From contig CM049321.1 of the NCBI GenBank assembly GCA_026874595.1, positions 50,385,297 to 50,449,296 on the forward strand: 64,000 bases of DNA, written 5' to 3'. This document shows positions 1-11,379 of this stretch, piece after piece. The DNA is from Sipunculus nudus (lineage: Eukaryota; Annelida; Sipuncula; Golfingiida; Sipunculidae). The number at the start of each line of letters is the position of its first letter. The first letter of the stretch is position 1. A program made the translations under genes and the position numbers. The notes beneath the pieces were generated by a model. It had not been told where the DNA came from. It saw nothing but the letters and a program-made list of their open reading frames with translations, and searched no databases.

Positions 1-1164
1 CCGGGAACCATTGAAATTTGATCGGTATATGACACAAAAAGACTTACCAGGTGTCATCACACATACTGACATTAATATTTGGTACCACAATTTTATTTGC
101 AGTATGATGGCAATCTTCTGTTAAAAACGTTATAAAATTGTTTATGGCCGAAAATATAAAGTATTTGGCGGCCATTTAAAGAAAATCCAAATTCTTTTTT
201 ATTGTCGGTCAAAGAAATGTCTCTGTATTAACCAAGCTGTGTAAAAAGTTCTAACCCACACTACTGTATATGTAAATATATGCGGGCTTTACTGGCCTTT
301 TTATCTCGATTAACATTAGTTCATACAATTCAGTGCCGTAAGCATTTATCAGGTCACTTCAACATGGTTGATCTCAAGGAATTATAGTAACACTATATAA
401 TGTACACGAGTTAGGGGATACAGGATTTTAAAATTATTTACTGCTCCATAAGTGTTATGTATTCGTTATACAGTCGCATATGCTTAAAGAGAGTTGTCGA
501 TATATCAAAATACAGAATACGTGACCTTCGCATATCCGCGGTTAATTCCTTCTATTTTACTCCTCCGAGCTCGGTTTGTATTGGTCATACATTGAAGAAC
601 ACGACTAGTGACAGGTATGTGGACAAGATCTGCATGTAACCTAAAGAGGTGCTACCAGGTACATTAGTTATGGAAATTTACAAAGACGTTCCATCGTTGA
701 TGGTCATCTCATTGTTCTGTGAACATAATTCATCTTCTTCATATTCCTATTCGGAAAATTACACAAGCGATGAAATTGGTAAAAATAATCAAAATATGTG
801 TCTAAGCATCAGATCCTGAAAATAAACTGTCAACATACGTGTTAGATGGATTGAAGAATCTCATGCATTATGAATATTTGCAGCTTCCAACTGATGTTCC
901 AATCATATGGTGAATGTGTTTTTCATATTTCCCGTGTGTCATCACCTGTTAAACCTACAGTCCTTTTTTAGAAAATGAAATCTTGAGCCCCAAGAGGAAA
1001 ACTGACTTCCTATCAACGATCTGCTTTTGTTCTTACAGCATTGAATCAATGAACAATTTCTTTTCAAACGACAACGTTTAATATTATATTATGAGTATAT
1101 ATTTTACACGAGACTTGAATCATACAAAGTTAAATTGTACTTTATACATTGTGCGGTGCATTCA

Positions 1165-1247
<83 letters not shown>

Positions 1248-1921
1248 GACACAAATGACGGGAAGTTGTTTATCACTATCTTACTGTTACAACTTAGCAC
1301 CGTATTAAAAATTAGACCAGTTAGACTCATACTGATAAAATGATGCCGAAAACGACTGTTTGATATCTTATCCTCTGTACTAAGTTTATTTCGAGAAAAA
1401 AATGAAAGTGAAAATCAAAAGAGAAAATGATGTGTACATTTTGTAATTAAAATAGTGAAACAGCAGAACACTTATACTGGTCATGTGATAATGTTCAACG
1501 AATTTGGAAAGACTTGAGGCATTGTGATAACTTAAGCTTGTGTATAAATGATGTACTTATGTATAATTCCCAATTTAAAGATAGCATTAATGTATTTATC
1601 CTTTCATGTAAATACTACGTGTATTTAAGCAGGCAAAAAAAACATTTTAGTATCATTCTCATGCTTGAATAAGGACCTTTGTAAAAAATAAAATATTAAA
1701 TTTATCATCGCAATGAAAAGCAACAGTGTGAGTAATGTCCATGACAAGTGGGCCAGTATTCATATATAGATGGAATATGAAACGGTAATTTTAAATATTG
1801 GAAATGTGGACATAAAAGTTTCTGTGTAAGAAACAAATGTTTGTGTTTAGGTGAATCATATCATTTATAGGAGGAAAATATATCTTTTTAATTATGTATT
1901 ACATAACGTTATATATAGGTG

Positions 1922-1960
<39 letters not shown>

Positions 1961-3100
1961 TATAAATAAATGTGTGTTTGGAGATATATTATTTCATTAA
2001 AGACAATTTTGATACCGCACACGGTTCTCGTTAAAGGCCAATCTTACTGTGTTATTATTTATGTACGTCAGATTACAAATTCCTTGTCAATATAGATATT
2101 ATAAGGTGACACATTTCATGCTCATTTGTGGCAAGTTCAAGCAAAACGACTGTGTAAATTTAATACCATGCCTTATGTACTTATATAAAATAATACTAAG
2201 CCCCTGTGTATTAAGAAAGCCGTTTTTTATGTAGAATTATAACACAAGAAACTGAAAATCATTGGTATTTAAACTAACCGTTAACTTATCAAATACGAAT
2301 AAATCAAGATAATGATACAGAGAAACAAAGTGAATTAAAACTTTGAATATAAGTATAATTTACAATAATTTACAATAGAAAACATTACAAACAATAGGTG
2401 TAAGTATGACAATGGTAATGCAATTTAATCAAAACCTTTAGATAATAAGAGCACGGGTAACTCCTCTTAGAGAGAAACTTTAGCAAAGGTATAAAATTAG
2501 AAAAAAAAGTGATCCGGGGAGCGCCATAACTATCAATAGAAAAGGAACCATACCCATGTCATTAGACCAATGAAGTTATTATATCTGTTGTTCGTTTAAG
2601 AAAACCACACTTCTATAGAAATATATTGGTCCATGTGAGATTTAATTCGCCTGTGCGTGATCATAGAAAAATTCCTGCTTTATTTGCCCTTTGCTTGGCC
2701 TGATTATACAAAACATTTTTAAGCGACCTTAGATAAAAAAGACGAATTTGTATCCTATAGTGATATGATTTTATTGTTGGGAATATGATACAGATGGTTA
2801 CCTGACGGTTACGTTGATATGCAAAACAGGTTCGTTGGCGTGCATACAGTTGTATGAATCTTGAATCAGAATCAACCATTAAAACTAATGCATGTAAACT
2901 GAATTTATATTCATGATGTTATAAATTTACATTCATTTGGCCCAATAAACAAATAAGCTAAAGTTTGTGTAGCATTTGATTAATCAATATATCTCATTTG
3001 TAAGCCTAGAAAATTTTTTATGAATTTCATTTACTGTTTAAGGCTTACAATTTAAGGCTCACTGTCTAAAGCCTATCTTTGTCTGAATATGCATCAGACA
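1..3100. other. 5' flanking non-coding DNA, AT-rich
   Basis: No gene is supported here. Open frames are short and either lack recognisable domains or are translations of (AT)n. The stretch holds an (AT)n microsatellite at 1170-1245, a shorter one near 1927-1952, and otherwise unremarkable AT-rich sequence with many stop codons in all frames. Confidence 0.6.
1170..1245. repeat. (AT)n microsatellite
   Basis: Uninterrupted alternating AT for about 75 bases. It produces Tyr-Ile repeats on both strands, which are artefacts and not protein. Confidence 0.97.
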
Positions 3101-3440
3101 TTATTCAGTTAATTTCACATAATGGATGCGGAAACGTAGAAAGAAATTATTTACTCAGATTCTCGTGTCGACAACACATTGTTCATTTAATTTCACATAA
3201 TGTATAAAGAAAAGGAGAATTACACATTGTTCACTCAGATTCTCGTGTTGACAACACATTATTCAGTTAATTTCACATAATGTATACAGAAAAGGAAAAA
3301 TACACGTTGTTGCACAGATGTTCGTATTGACAGCACGTTATTCAGTTAATTTCAAATAATGTAGACAGAAACGTAGAAATACACATTGTTCACTCAGAAT
3401 CTCGTGTTGACAACAAATTATGCAGTTTATTTCACATAAA
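3101..3440 (+). repeat. ~79-bp tandem repeat, about four copies
   Basis: The anchor TTCAGTTAATTTCACATAAT recurs, with small changes, at about 3103, 3181, 3261, 3340 and 3420, giving spacings of 78-80 bases. Each unit also contains a conserved TCTCGTGTTGACAACA block about 20 bases before the next anchor. Copies carry substitutions and one-base indels, so the array is not freshly expanded. Units adjoin one another with no unique spacers, so this is a satellite-type array rather than a CRISPR. Confidence 0.9.
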
Positions 3441-3673
3441 CATCGAATATATACCGAGAGTATGAAATATATAAAAAGCATCGCATACATAAATAACACA
3501 TCAAATATATTATAAAAGCTTTAAATATATATACCGAAACACATAGAATATATACTGAGAATATGGAATATATAAAAAACATCGAATACATAATGAAAAT
3601 ATCGAAGATATTATAAAAGCTTCGAATATATACCGAAAAAAAAATGGAATATAGTCATATATACATAAACATA

Positions 3674-3742
<69 letters not shown>

Positions 3743-3935
3743 CGAATATACATCGACCAACATCGAATTTATGCCCAAAAAAAATATTTATATACTGAAT
3801 AACATCATATATACATAGAAAATATCGAATATATATAGAAATTATATGTATACAAAAAAATCGTATATTTACACACAAAAAAATATAATATAGACTGAAA
3901 AATATCGCACATATACCCAACAAAAATTGCTTTTA
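3440..3935. repeat. Degenerate AT-rich repeat field with (AT)n core
   Basis: Irregular repeats built on the theme ATCGAATATATAC, with variants such as ATAGAATATATA and ATCGAAGATATT, follow directly after the 79-bp array. A perfect (AT)n core lies at 3676-3736. The 137-residue open frame on the minus strand is low-complexity Ile/Tyr/Phe sequence and is not a credible protein. Confidence 0.8.
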
Positions 3936-6628
3936 CATTAGAGTGCTCTTAAAACTACCCAAGATTTTCCAGTACAGCTTGTATTTTCAAAATTTCCTAA
4001 TACCAACTACATATTACAGTAGTCCGCGGATTTTGAGGTGTTTGCAGCTTCTATTGCTCTCAGGGGGAATTCATGCCGTTTCAAGGTATTTCTTGCTTGA
4101 TATATTTTTTCTCGTTGAACAATATATTTTAGGATTTCTTAGATTTGACCCAGAGGCGCTTTGGTCCATACACACATGATGAACCTCGTTTTGCTGGGCA
4201 TACATCAGGATAACATAGTATTCTGACTCGATAGTATACCTTTGGGGATCAAATCACCCCCCCCCCCTCATTCTGAAAGAAGAAGGAAGGGGGATACTGA
4301 GTTTGAGCGTTTGATGCTTTCGTAACAGGTAGCGGAACTTAGACATGGAATGTCTGAAACATCCGCCACTTTGTACTCAGCCATAAGAATATGTTTTTTT
4401 TCGAATTGCCATTGGTTATTTTTAAACAAAAACAAATGACGTTGTTTTCTTTCATATGAAGATTTGAAAGCTGAAGTTAAAATAAGGTAATAACAACTAA
4501 TATGCACCCTTGATATTTTTTATTTAAAATAAAAATTTGCAAGACATACATGATATTGGATTTCCCAAGGATTCCCCTATTCTTGGGATTTCTGTTTACC
4601 AAGCAAGGAAGCATTCGTAATACAAATGGTCAAATTTTCTATTCTCTACACGAGCTAAAGCGACTTGTCTGATTAATTTCATCGATTTATTTATTATTTA
4701 TGATGAAGGAAGCTCGTGGTTTGCTGAAGCAAGTTCTCTGCTCAAACAAGCTTGATACGTGGTTCCCAAGGAGGATATGTTTCCTATATTAATGGCCATA
4801 ACTCTGTTTACATAAATGTGTAGGCCGATATGTGCGTAGATTACCACCAACGTACTTTCTCTATTTTTTTTTTAAGTACCTTTCAATTCAAGTACTTGCA
4901 TCATAGGAATAAAATATGTTTACCCTGCTATTTTTAGTTTTTTTTTTATTAAATCCTGTGTACTTAAAAATAAGCCTAGCCCGTGACAGTTCACCGCATA
5001 CGTAATACAGTAGAACCTCCCCTTATGGGCCCCTCTATAAAGTGAGCACTTTTGGGCTGTCCCTTTTACTGTTTATTATGTTTAGCTAATGTGGGCACAT
5101 CTTGCCTTTATATTCTGTAAAGTGGGCAGTTTTTTTAGAGCTAATGTAAGCACTTCACAGATTGTCAAGGTTGTACTATTTTTGAAAAAGAAATCATGTG
5201 ATTGCTAGCTTCCTCTGTGTATATAAAAATTATCTAAGGGTAACTTTGGTCTTGAAACGTTCTTATACGGCCTTCGTGAAGGAAGTGTTAACTTGTTCAT
5301 CAACAAAGTGTTTGTAAACACAGCAAAGTTGACAAACGGGAAAAACATGTATCCCAGTGAGGTAGGTTGTATATATTCGGATGTTGAAAGTTCACTTGTT
5401 GTATTATGCCATTTGCAAAGATCTAGATTATCCTACTCGCTACCAGTTGCCCTTGGTTAATTTGTTTTGAATATTTTGGTGGGCCTCCACATATTATAAA
5501 CACGTTGATATAGACAAAACAAGCAGCCCCTGTGCGGTGATACCCACATTATTGACCCATTTTAATGAAAGTTCCAAGGATTACCTTTAGTTTATAAAGG
5601 TCAGATAGGATATTCGGCCCCTTTCAATGAAATTTTAAAGAAAGCTATTCATCTACTGTTTTCTGTAGAATATATGTGATTTCAGACTCATTCTGCTAAC
5701 CACTGCGTTCATATTAGTCAGTGTCTTAATCTGTTTACAAAAACTTGCGAAAACATATGCAAAACGAATGGATAAAGTTATAAATTTATTCAAATAAAAC
5801 GGAAATATATTCTGTCTGTGAAAAGGAATCATGTGGAAAGAGTAGGCGAGGATATTACTGGTCTGGTTGATAGTATTCGTAGTATTTTTAACGCTGGTTT
5901 TAGTAAGAACATGGCATTACTGAACATGCTCTGAAGGGCGTTTTAATATATTTCCATGATTCTTGTGTTCATATCTTGAACTTGTGACATAGTTATTGTT
6001 TTAGCATTGATATTATTGGGGGTTTATTAATTAATAAATATATAAACAATTTAATGTAAGTAATTTCACTTCATATCAAGCCTCCGTGACAGATTTTTTT
6101 TATCTACATGCTGTTAGAAAATGGTACATGCGCCAGTGTTGATTAACATGCAAAAAAACCCACATTTTACCTGATGCTGTTAGTAACATATATGTGGTGG
6201 TTCGTAGGTCACTAGTCGCGAAACGGCCTTGGCAAAACTCTGATTCTTATGACATGCCTTAAAATGTTCTTGTTCAATGTGTATGGTTATTTTGGCGGGC
6301 GTAAACACAGAACTATGTGATTGCAGGTCCAGTGAAGTGCATCATGGTTGACGTGTTGTATAATAGGTCAGAAAGCGGGTCCCAAATCATTAAATTAATC
6401 TACCTCGCAACAGTAAGAAATCCTTCCAACTGAACATATATTATGATGATCCAGATTGCCTTTTAATGATAACTGATGTTTCCTTTTTCGTCGCCAAAAT
6501 GTCTACAATAAAATATGTTCGTAACTTATTAAATGCAGATGAAAACAGACAAACCAACCAACCAGCCAAGACAAGAAACTCCTAATGGAGATATAATGGT
6601 TGGTCCATTAAAATGATAAGAAAATTCA

Positions 6629-6629
<1 letters not shown>
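3936..6629. other. Non-coding stretch, one transposon-end-like site
   Basis: No supported gene. At 5008 the sequence CAGTAGAACCTCCCCTTA, preceded by TA, resembles the terminal inverted repeat of pogo/Tigger-type mariner elements. No matching opposite end is visible within the next few hundred bases, so at most a solitary or decayed end is present. A C-run lies at 4259-4268. Confidence 0.5.
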
Positions 6630-6715
<86 letters not shown>

Positions 6716-6750
6716 TAATTATTATTATTATTATCATTATTATTACAGCT
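6630..6750. repeat. (ATA)n/(ATT)n compound microsatellite
   Basis: An (ATA)n run at about 6631-6711 switches to (ATT)n at about 6718-6746. The two halves are reverse complements and could fold into a long hairpin. Confidence 0.95.
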
Positions 6751-7880
6751 AATTATTATAATAATTATCGATAATAATTATAATAAAACATAAAAAAAAT
6801 GAAAATGTGTGAAGAATACAAGAGAAATGGAATCTTTAATAAACTAATATTTACTCGCAGTAAGAACTGACTGAGAATCCACTGCAAAATGCATATGTTG
6901 GCTAGACGCAAGAAACAAGGGATGTGCTTAATTACTGACCATAATAATAACATTTTAAATATCATTATAATAATATAATTATACAATATTATTAATAGTT
7001 TGTAAACACGAATGTTATCGAATGACGCACTGCAAGGAACAAGCCTTCTGTCGTACTTAACAGATGTGATCATAAATGTCAGGTATTAATCTAATATCCA
7101 CATGAAAACGCAAGTGTGACATAAAAAAAGACAACACAAGGAATTATATTAAACCCATGTTATTAACAAGGAAGCGCTGGTCAAAGACTGATGCGGAGTT
7201 TATTTATGCCTCAAACCTGCTCTCAAGAGACAGGTATTGTTATGCCATCCATTGAACATCGTTGAAGCAACATTTCACTGCCGGTCATAAATAGGCCAGT
7301 ATTGAAACCGCCCAGAGGTGTCTGCAACCTATGAGCGTCCACCTTCATATACAGGAGGACATCAGTCATGCCTTGCCCGGCAGTGTGGGTTTCCTAGTGT
7401 ATCTAAAAGCATTTAGAGGCTCGCGATCACTCGCGCTTAGCAGACATAACAGCCTCTCTCCAGAGGCTAGCGTATTAAACTCGCTCTGTGATGGGTTTTC
7501 CATTTCATTGATGAAACCTGATATATCTCCCCATCATCGAGTTGGTTCGACGGAATAATTGGTGACCAGTTTTGATTTACACGGAATATTTCAACTGTTT
7601 AGGATTCCCGTTTTATGTGATCTAACAAAACAATACAAAGCCAGAAATCTGTCTATTGTAAATATATCATATTGGATAATGCAAGGATAAGTTAACATCA
7701 GCTTTATTTTCCAACAGGATTTGAGGCAAAGTCTGCAGGGAAAATTACAAATGATACTTTCCAGACTCTTTATTTTATTTCAGTTTATAATTAAACAAGC
7801 TAAACACGATGGTGGTATTCTCATCGACATGAATATTCTTATATTGCCTTTAAAATCAAAGATATCACAGCAGTAAAATC
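6751..7880. other. Immediate 5' flank of the receptor exon
   Basis: This stretch precedes the receptor start codon. I see no convincing TATA box, initiator or CpG-rich core. An in-frame TAA at 7851-7853 closes the receptor frame upstream, and no other ATG lies between it and 7881. A 5' untranslated exon further upstream is possible: the bases before 7870 (ATATCACAG) could be an acceptor, but this is weak. Confidence 0.45.
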
Positions 7881-8742
7881 ATGATTCCATCCAACGACTC
7901 GGCAAACGTGACATATGTGCTTATTGAACCGCTAATATTTGAGTGTACCGTCCTAGCGGTTATATTTACAGTGGCCGTTGCAAGCAACGCATGTGTAATA
8001 GCATTGCTATTAAACCGAAAGCCACGTCAGACGCCGCGTATGCATTTGTTCATTCTTCATCTAAGTATCGCCGACCTACTTGTCGCCTTCGGATGTATAA
8101 TGCCACACATGATTGAATACATAAAACGGTTTGAAGGAACGGATATTTTGTGCCGTCTCAAAGCTTACGTTCAATTACTAGTTCTGTACGTGTCAACATA
8201 CGTACTATTATCGACTGCGTTTGACCGGTACATGGTCATTTGCCATCCGCTGTCGTATTGGTATTCGCGAGTTCGCCCTGGCCGTTGTCTCATTGTGTTG
8301 GCGTGGATCAGTTCTTTATTAATGGCCTTGCCGCAATTTGTGGTTTTCGAGGTAGATTTTGAAAACGAGGCTCCAATATGTGTGGATATATTCAGAAACA
8401 ATCCAATGGGATATAAAATCTACACTACCTGTTCAACGTTCACATTATTTCTAGGACCGTTGGCGTTTTTGACGTTTTGTTACGGAAGAATAACATTCGC
8501 AGTATGGAACAGATTCCAGCACATCGTGAATCGGCAAGAACACCGGAAGTGCAGTACCTGTTCACGTCCGTCCGTATCCATGGTGACATCAACCGGATGC
8601 GGAAGTATCGGCTGCAGGATACATAACAGAGCCACCGCTAAAACTGTCAAATTTACCTTTGTGGTGATAATAGCATACACCCTCTGCTGGACGCCATTTT
8701 TTGTTGCTCAGTTGACGTGGGCTTGGCAAGAGAATGTACCGG
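7881..8742 (+). CDS. Vasopressin/oxytocin/conopressin-type GPCR, exon for TM1-TM6
   Basis: Encodes residues 1-287 plus one base of codon 288 of a class A peptide receptor at the plasma membrane. The N-terminus is short with two N-glycosylation sequons (N5-D-S, N9-V-T). Landmarks: N36 in TM1, then RKPRQTPRMHLFILHLSIAD (about 46-65, D65 in TM2) as in vasopressin/oxytocin receptors. C91 starts TM3 and can pair with C167 in loop 2. DRY is 115-117, followed by CHPL. W142 is in TM4, P193 in TM5, and CWTPFF with Q277 in TM6. The third inner loop is Cys-rich. The start is the only ATG after an in-frame TAA at 7851. The exon ends at CCGG|GTAAGT between TM6 and TM7, where vertebrate vasopressin/oxytocin receptor genes also have an intron. 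Ligand subtype is inferred; a CCAP- or neuropeptide-S-like receptor is a less likely alternative. Confidence 0.88.
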
Positions 8743-8748
8743 GTAAGT
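8741..8748 (+). promoter_or_regulatory. 5' splice donor (phase 1)
   Basis: GG|GTAAGT matches the strong metazoan donor consensus, with the intron starting at 8743. One base of codon 288 (G) is left on the exon. Both downstream terminal exons begin with AG, restoring GAG (Glu) and the correct frame. Intron retention would add 19 residues and stop at 8801, giving a six-TM truncated product. Confidence 0.88.
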
Positions 8749-9149
8749 ACTCATTGAATACTCACAACAGTAGTCAGACACTAATAATTAAAGAGATATA
8801 ACGTTACCTACACGTTACTAACTCATTACTATGAATTGTAACATACAAACATAACTCAAAACGCCATTATGATGCCAACAACTCACAACTCAGACGTTGT
8901 TTTCTCATTGCTCAGAAGGGTACTCCGCGCATCATTTAACAGAGAAGCTATTGACTGCACATCTGTAACAAGTTTTAACTAAGCTAGCATTACCTGCAAC
9001 CCCGCCTAGCCACAGAAAACAGTCGGTCATGACGACTGACTGGTACTATTTGGCATGCAACTAGATGCACAAGCGACCACTGTGGTTTTTCCTTAGTAAT
9101 GTTATCATGACCGATTGTGGAGGCATATTGTTACCTGAGAATGAGCAAT

Positions 9150-9350
9150 TAGACTGTCGTAAGACGGTCGTAAGATGATCTACGACCACTCAAAGATAAT
9201 TTACGATTGGTTACGACCACCGACGACCAGCGACCACTAGGGGTTGCATATTGTACCACCGTTTTACCACCGTATAGGTGACACCTCATGATTGCCGGTC
9301 GTATCAATAATCGTAACCTATCGAATCCCAAAGTCTGACTGGACCCTAAT
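9150..9350. repeat. Short ACGACC/GGTCGT-rich repeat patch
   Basis: GTCGTAAGACGGTCGTAAGA is followed by TACGACCACTC, TTACGACCACCGACGACCAG and CGGTCGTATC. Motifs of both orientations are interspersed, as in decayed palindromic DNA-transposon ends. No full inverted pair or target duplication can be fixed by eye. Confidence 0.4.
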
Positions 9351-9728
9351 TCACTGTTCGTAGTGGTATTCAGGCACAACTATATCTGGTTGTAACACAT
9401 GCCTTGATAGACCAATTGGTTTAAGAAGAATGTTAACTGTCAGCAGTACTAGGTATTTAATTAATTGTGCAAAAAAATGGCCTGGATGCCAAGAACGTCG
9501 CACTTTTATTATATATGTAAAAAAATTATTTTTTTTCCAAATGTTAAACCACATTTTCTTATACCGCTAACAATTTGCTATTCGATCGACTGTTCCTTCG
9601 GTTGGTTCTATGGGTTCATTTTTCATCCTATGTCTTATCAAAGACGGGAGTTTACCAAGAAAGTGATGGATATTACTGCCCCGGCGCTTTTATGCGCAGA
9701 CAACAAAATATACTCTACACTCCATGAG

Positions 9729-9810
9729 GTTCTTTCTTAATACCCGCCACGGAAAAAAAATACCTGCCTGTATATCAAGAAAGCACTAAAGCAGTCCCTG
9801 TAATAGTATA
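9729..9810 (+). repeat. Dispersed repeat, copy 1
   Basis: GTTCTTTCTTAATACCC followed about 45 bases later by AAGAAAGCACTAAAG recurs at 10,911-10,985 as GTTCTTTCTTAATACCC and AAGAAAGCAATAAAG. The two copies are in direct orientation about 1.18 kb apart. Confidence 0.6.
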
Positions 9811-10321
9811 AAAAATACACATTCCAGATGGGGCAACTGCTCAGGCATTGACTATTTTCTGTGCACTATGTTATTAAAAGTCTTTATTATGAACCCCAGG
9901 GGATATTCTATATTTTGGAACCGCCACTTCATGGACACGCCGAATCTGTCGTTTCCCAAACTTGGACATTCGGACAATTCTGTTGCATGTCAAGGAGTTT
10001 CATCGACGACAAAGTGACACAGTATTAGCAGAGGAGAGACAGTTGTCTTGTATATTGGTCATCGAATGAGATGGTCCGACGGCATATCGCATTGTGCAAC
10101 TAGCTCCAAATTTAAACATGAGATACCTGCTTCTTTTGATGTTATTACATCGTGACAGCGGTGCATAATTTGTTCGATGGAAGTAGCCACCATTTTCATT
10201 CATTCTTCTTCGAGCGATCATCTTGCTTAGGGCAACTAGTAAGCATCCACATCCTACGGTGTAATCAGTCCAACGAGAGGTGTCTCGTGTCTAAAAGTAG
10301 ACAATATAAGTTGATTTTATA

Positions 10322-10495
10322 TAGGGTTTAAAAAATAAGGTATGTTTCCAAACCAGGTTTGGAACTATAATGTTTCATAGTAAACTCAGAAGGGCAACCA
10401 CATTCTATAATTCTAATTATTAATATATTTCATATGCAAATTATAAATTATATTCTCTGAATATCACGGGGTTATAACATTGACCATCCCCCCTC
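10322..10495 (+). repeat. Dispersed intronic repeat family, copy 1 of 3
   Basis: Shared motifs in order are TATGTTTCC, a loose ACTAGG/CCAGGTTTGG segment, TTTCATAGTAAACTCA, CTAATTATTAATA and a G- or C-rich end. Related segments lie at about 13,645-13,800 and 15,838-15,985 with substantial divergence. Probably an old non-autonomous transposon; its ends are not definable here. Confidence 0.55.
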
Positions 10496-10910
10496 TCCCT
10501 CCCATGCCAAATGGTATGAAGATATATTCCCGCCACCCCCAAATGACGCCCCTGGTTGATCCAATGTGAAACGAATACCTCTACAAGTATCTGTATTTGT
10601 CTGTGGTCTTACCTGTGATAACGCACTTTCCATTGTATGCGGAAACCTGCGATCCTGCGGAAGTCCTCCATAAAGATTCCGTACCAATTAATTACTGAAG
10701 ACCAGTCTGTTAAAGGAGCCCATTGATTAATTTGCTGGTATGAATTTATTTTGCCTCAATTGGGCAAAGCTAGTTTCCTCAACATCTGACACGTGGCCAC
10801 CCTATTAAGTTTTCAATTAATGGTCCAGGGGGTGTAGACTTGCTTTCCGTACACAGACGCGTTCGTTTAGGGAGAGGGCCGTCAACAGCACGAAATCTTT
10901 AATAGCGGAA

Positions 10911-10985
10911 GTTCTTTCTTAATACCCATCCATGACATTACACGTTTCTAATAAAGAAAGCAATAAAGGCGACTTCCTGTAAGAC
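10911..10985 (+). repeat. Dispersed repeat, copy 2
   Basis: Partner of 9,729-9,810: same GTTCTTTCTTAATACCC head and AAGAAAGCAATAAAG tail. Confidence 0.6.
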
Positions 10986-11307
10986 TAACAGTCTGATGGT
11001 GACCAATTGGAAAACTTTCAAACACAATTTAACTATACTTCATGTCCGCAAAAAAATCCTTTTACAACTCCGCTGGGAGATAATTATTTTCAGAGGCATA
11101 TCGAGGAGATTTCACACATTTTAACTAATATCAATATTGATATATTTACACAGTGTTCAACAGAAATTTAGATAAGTTGCTTCATGCTCAGCACAGTTTT
11201 AGGTGTAAAAAGAGAAAGGTGTGACACAAAAATATTAGATAAATGTTTGGTGCAGCTTAATATAATTAAATACGATCATTGTCTTTTCGTCACAAAATAA
11301 ACCCAAT

Positions 11308-11308
<1 letters not shown>

Positions 11309-11379
<71 letters not shown>
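11309..11379. repeat. (AT)n microsatellite
   Basis: About 70 bases of alternating AT with one AAAT and one ATGT interruption. Confidence 0.95.

Noticed and set aside
1142-1343. Open frames of repeated Tyr-Ile on both strands (also at 3.5-3.9, 11.3, 21.0, 28.5, 62.0 and 63.1 kb)
   Set aside because: They are translations of (AT)n or (TC)n microsatellites, open only because ATA/TAT codons are not stops in those frames.
3101-3440. CRISPR-like array
   Set aside because: The units are contiguous ~79-bp tandem repeats without unique spacers, and the window is eukaryotic.
5008-5160. Complete pogo/Tigger-like MITE
   Set aside because: Only one end (CAGTAGAACCTCC) is convincing. No reverse-complement partner was found nearby.
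7331-7558. 75-residue open frame 320 bases upstream of the receptor start, considered as a 5' coding exon
   Set aside because: No signal peptide or receptor-like sequence, no clear donor in the right phase, and the receptor already begins with a plausible glycosylated N-terminus after an in-frame stop.
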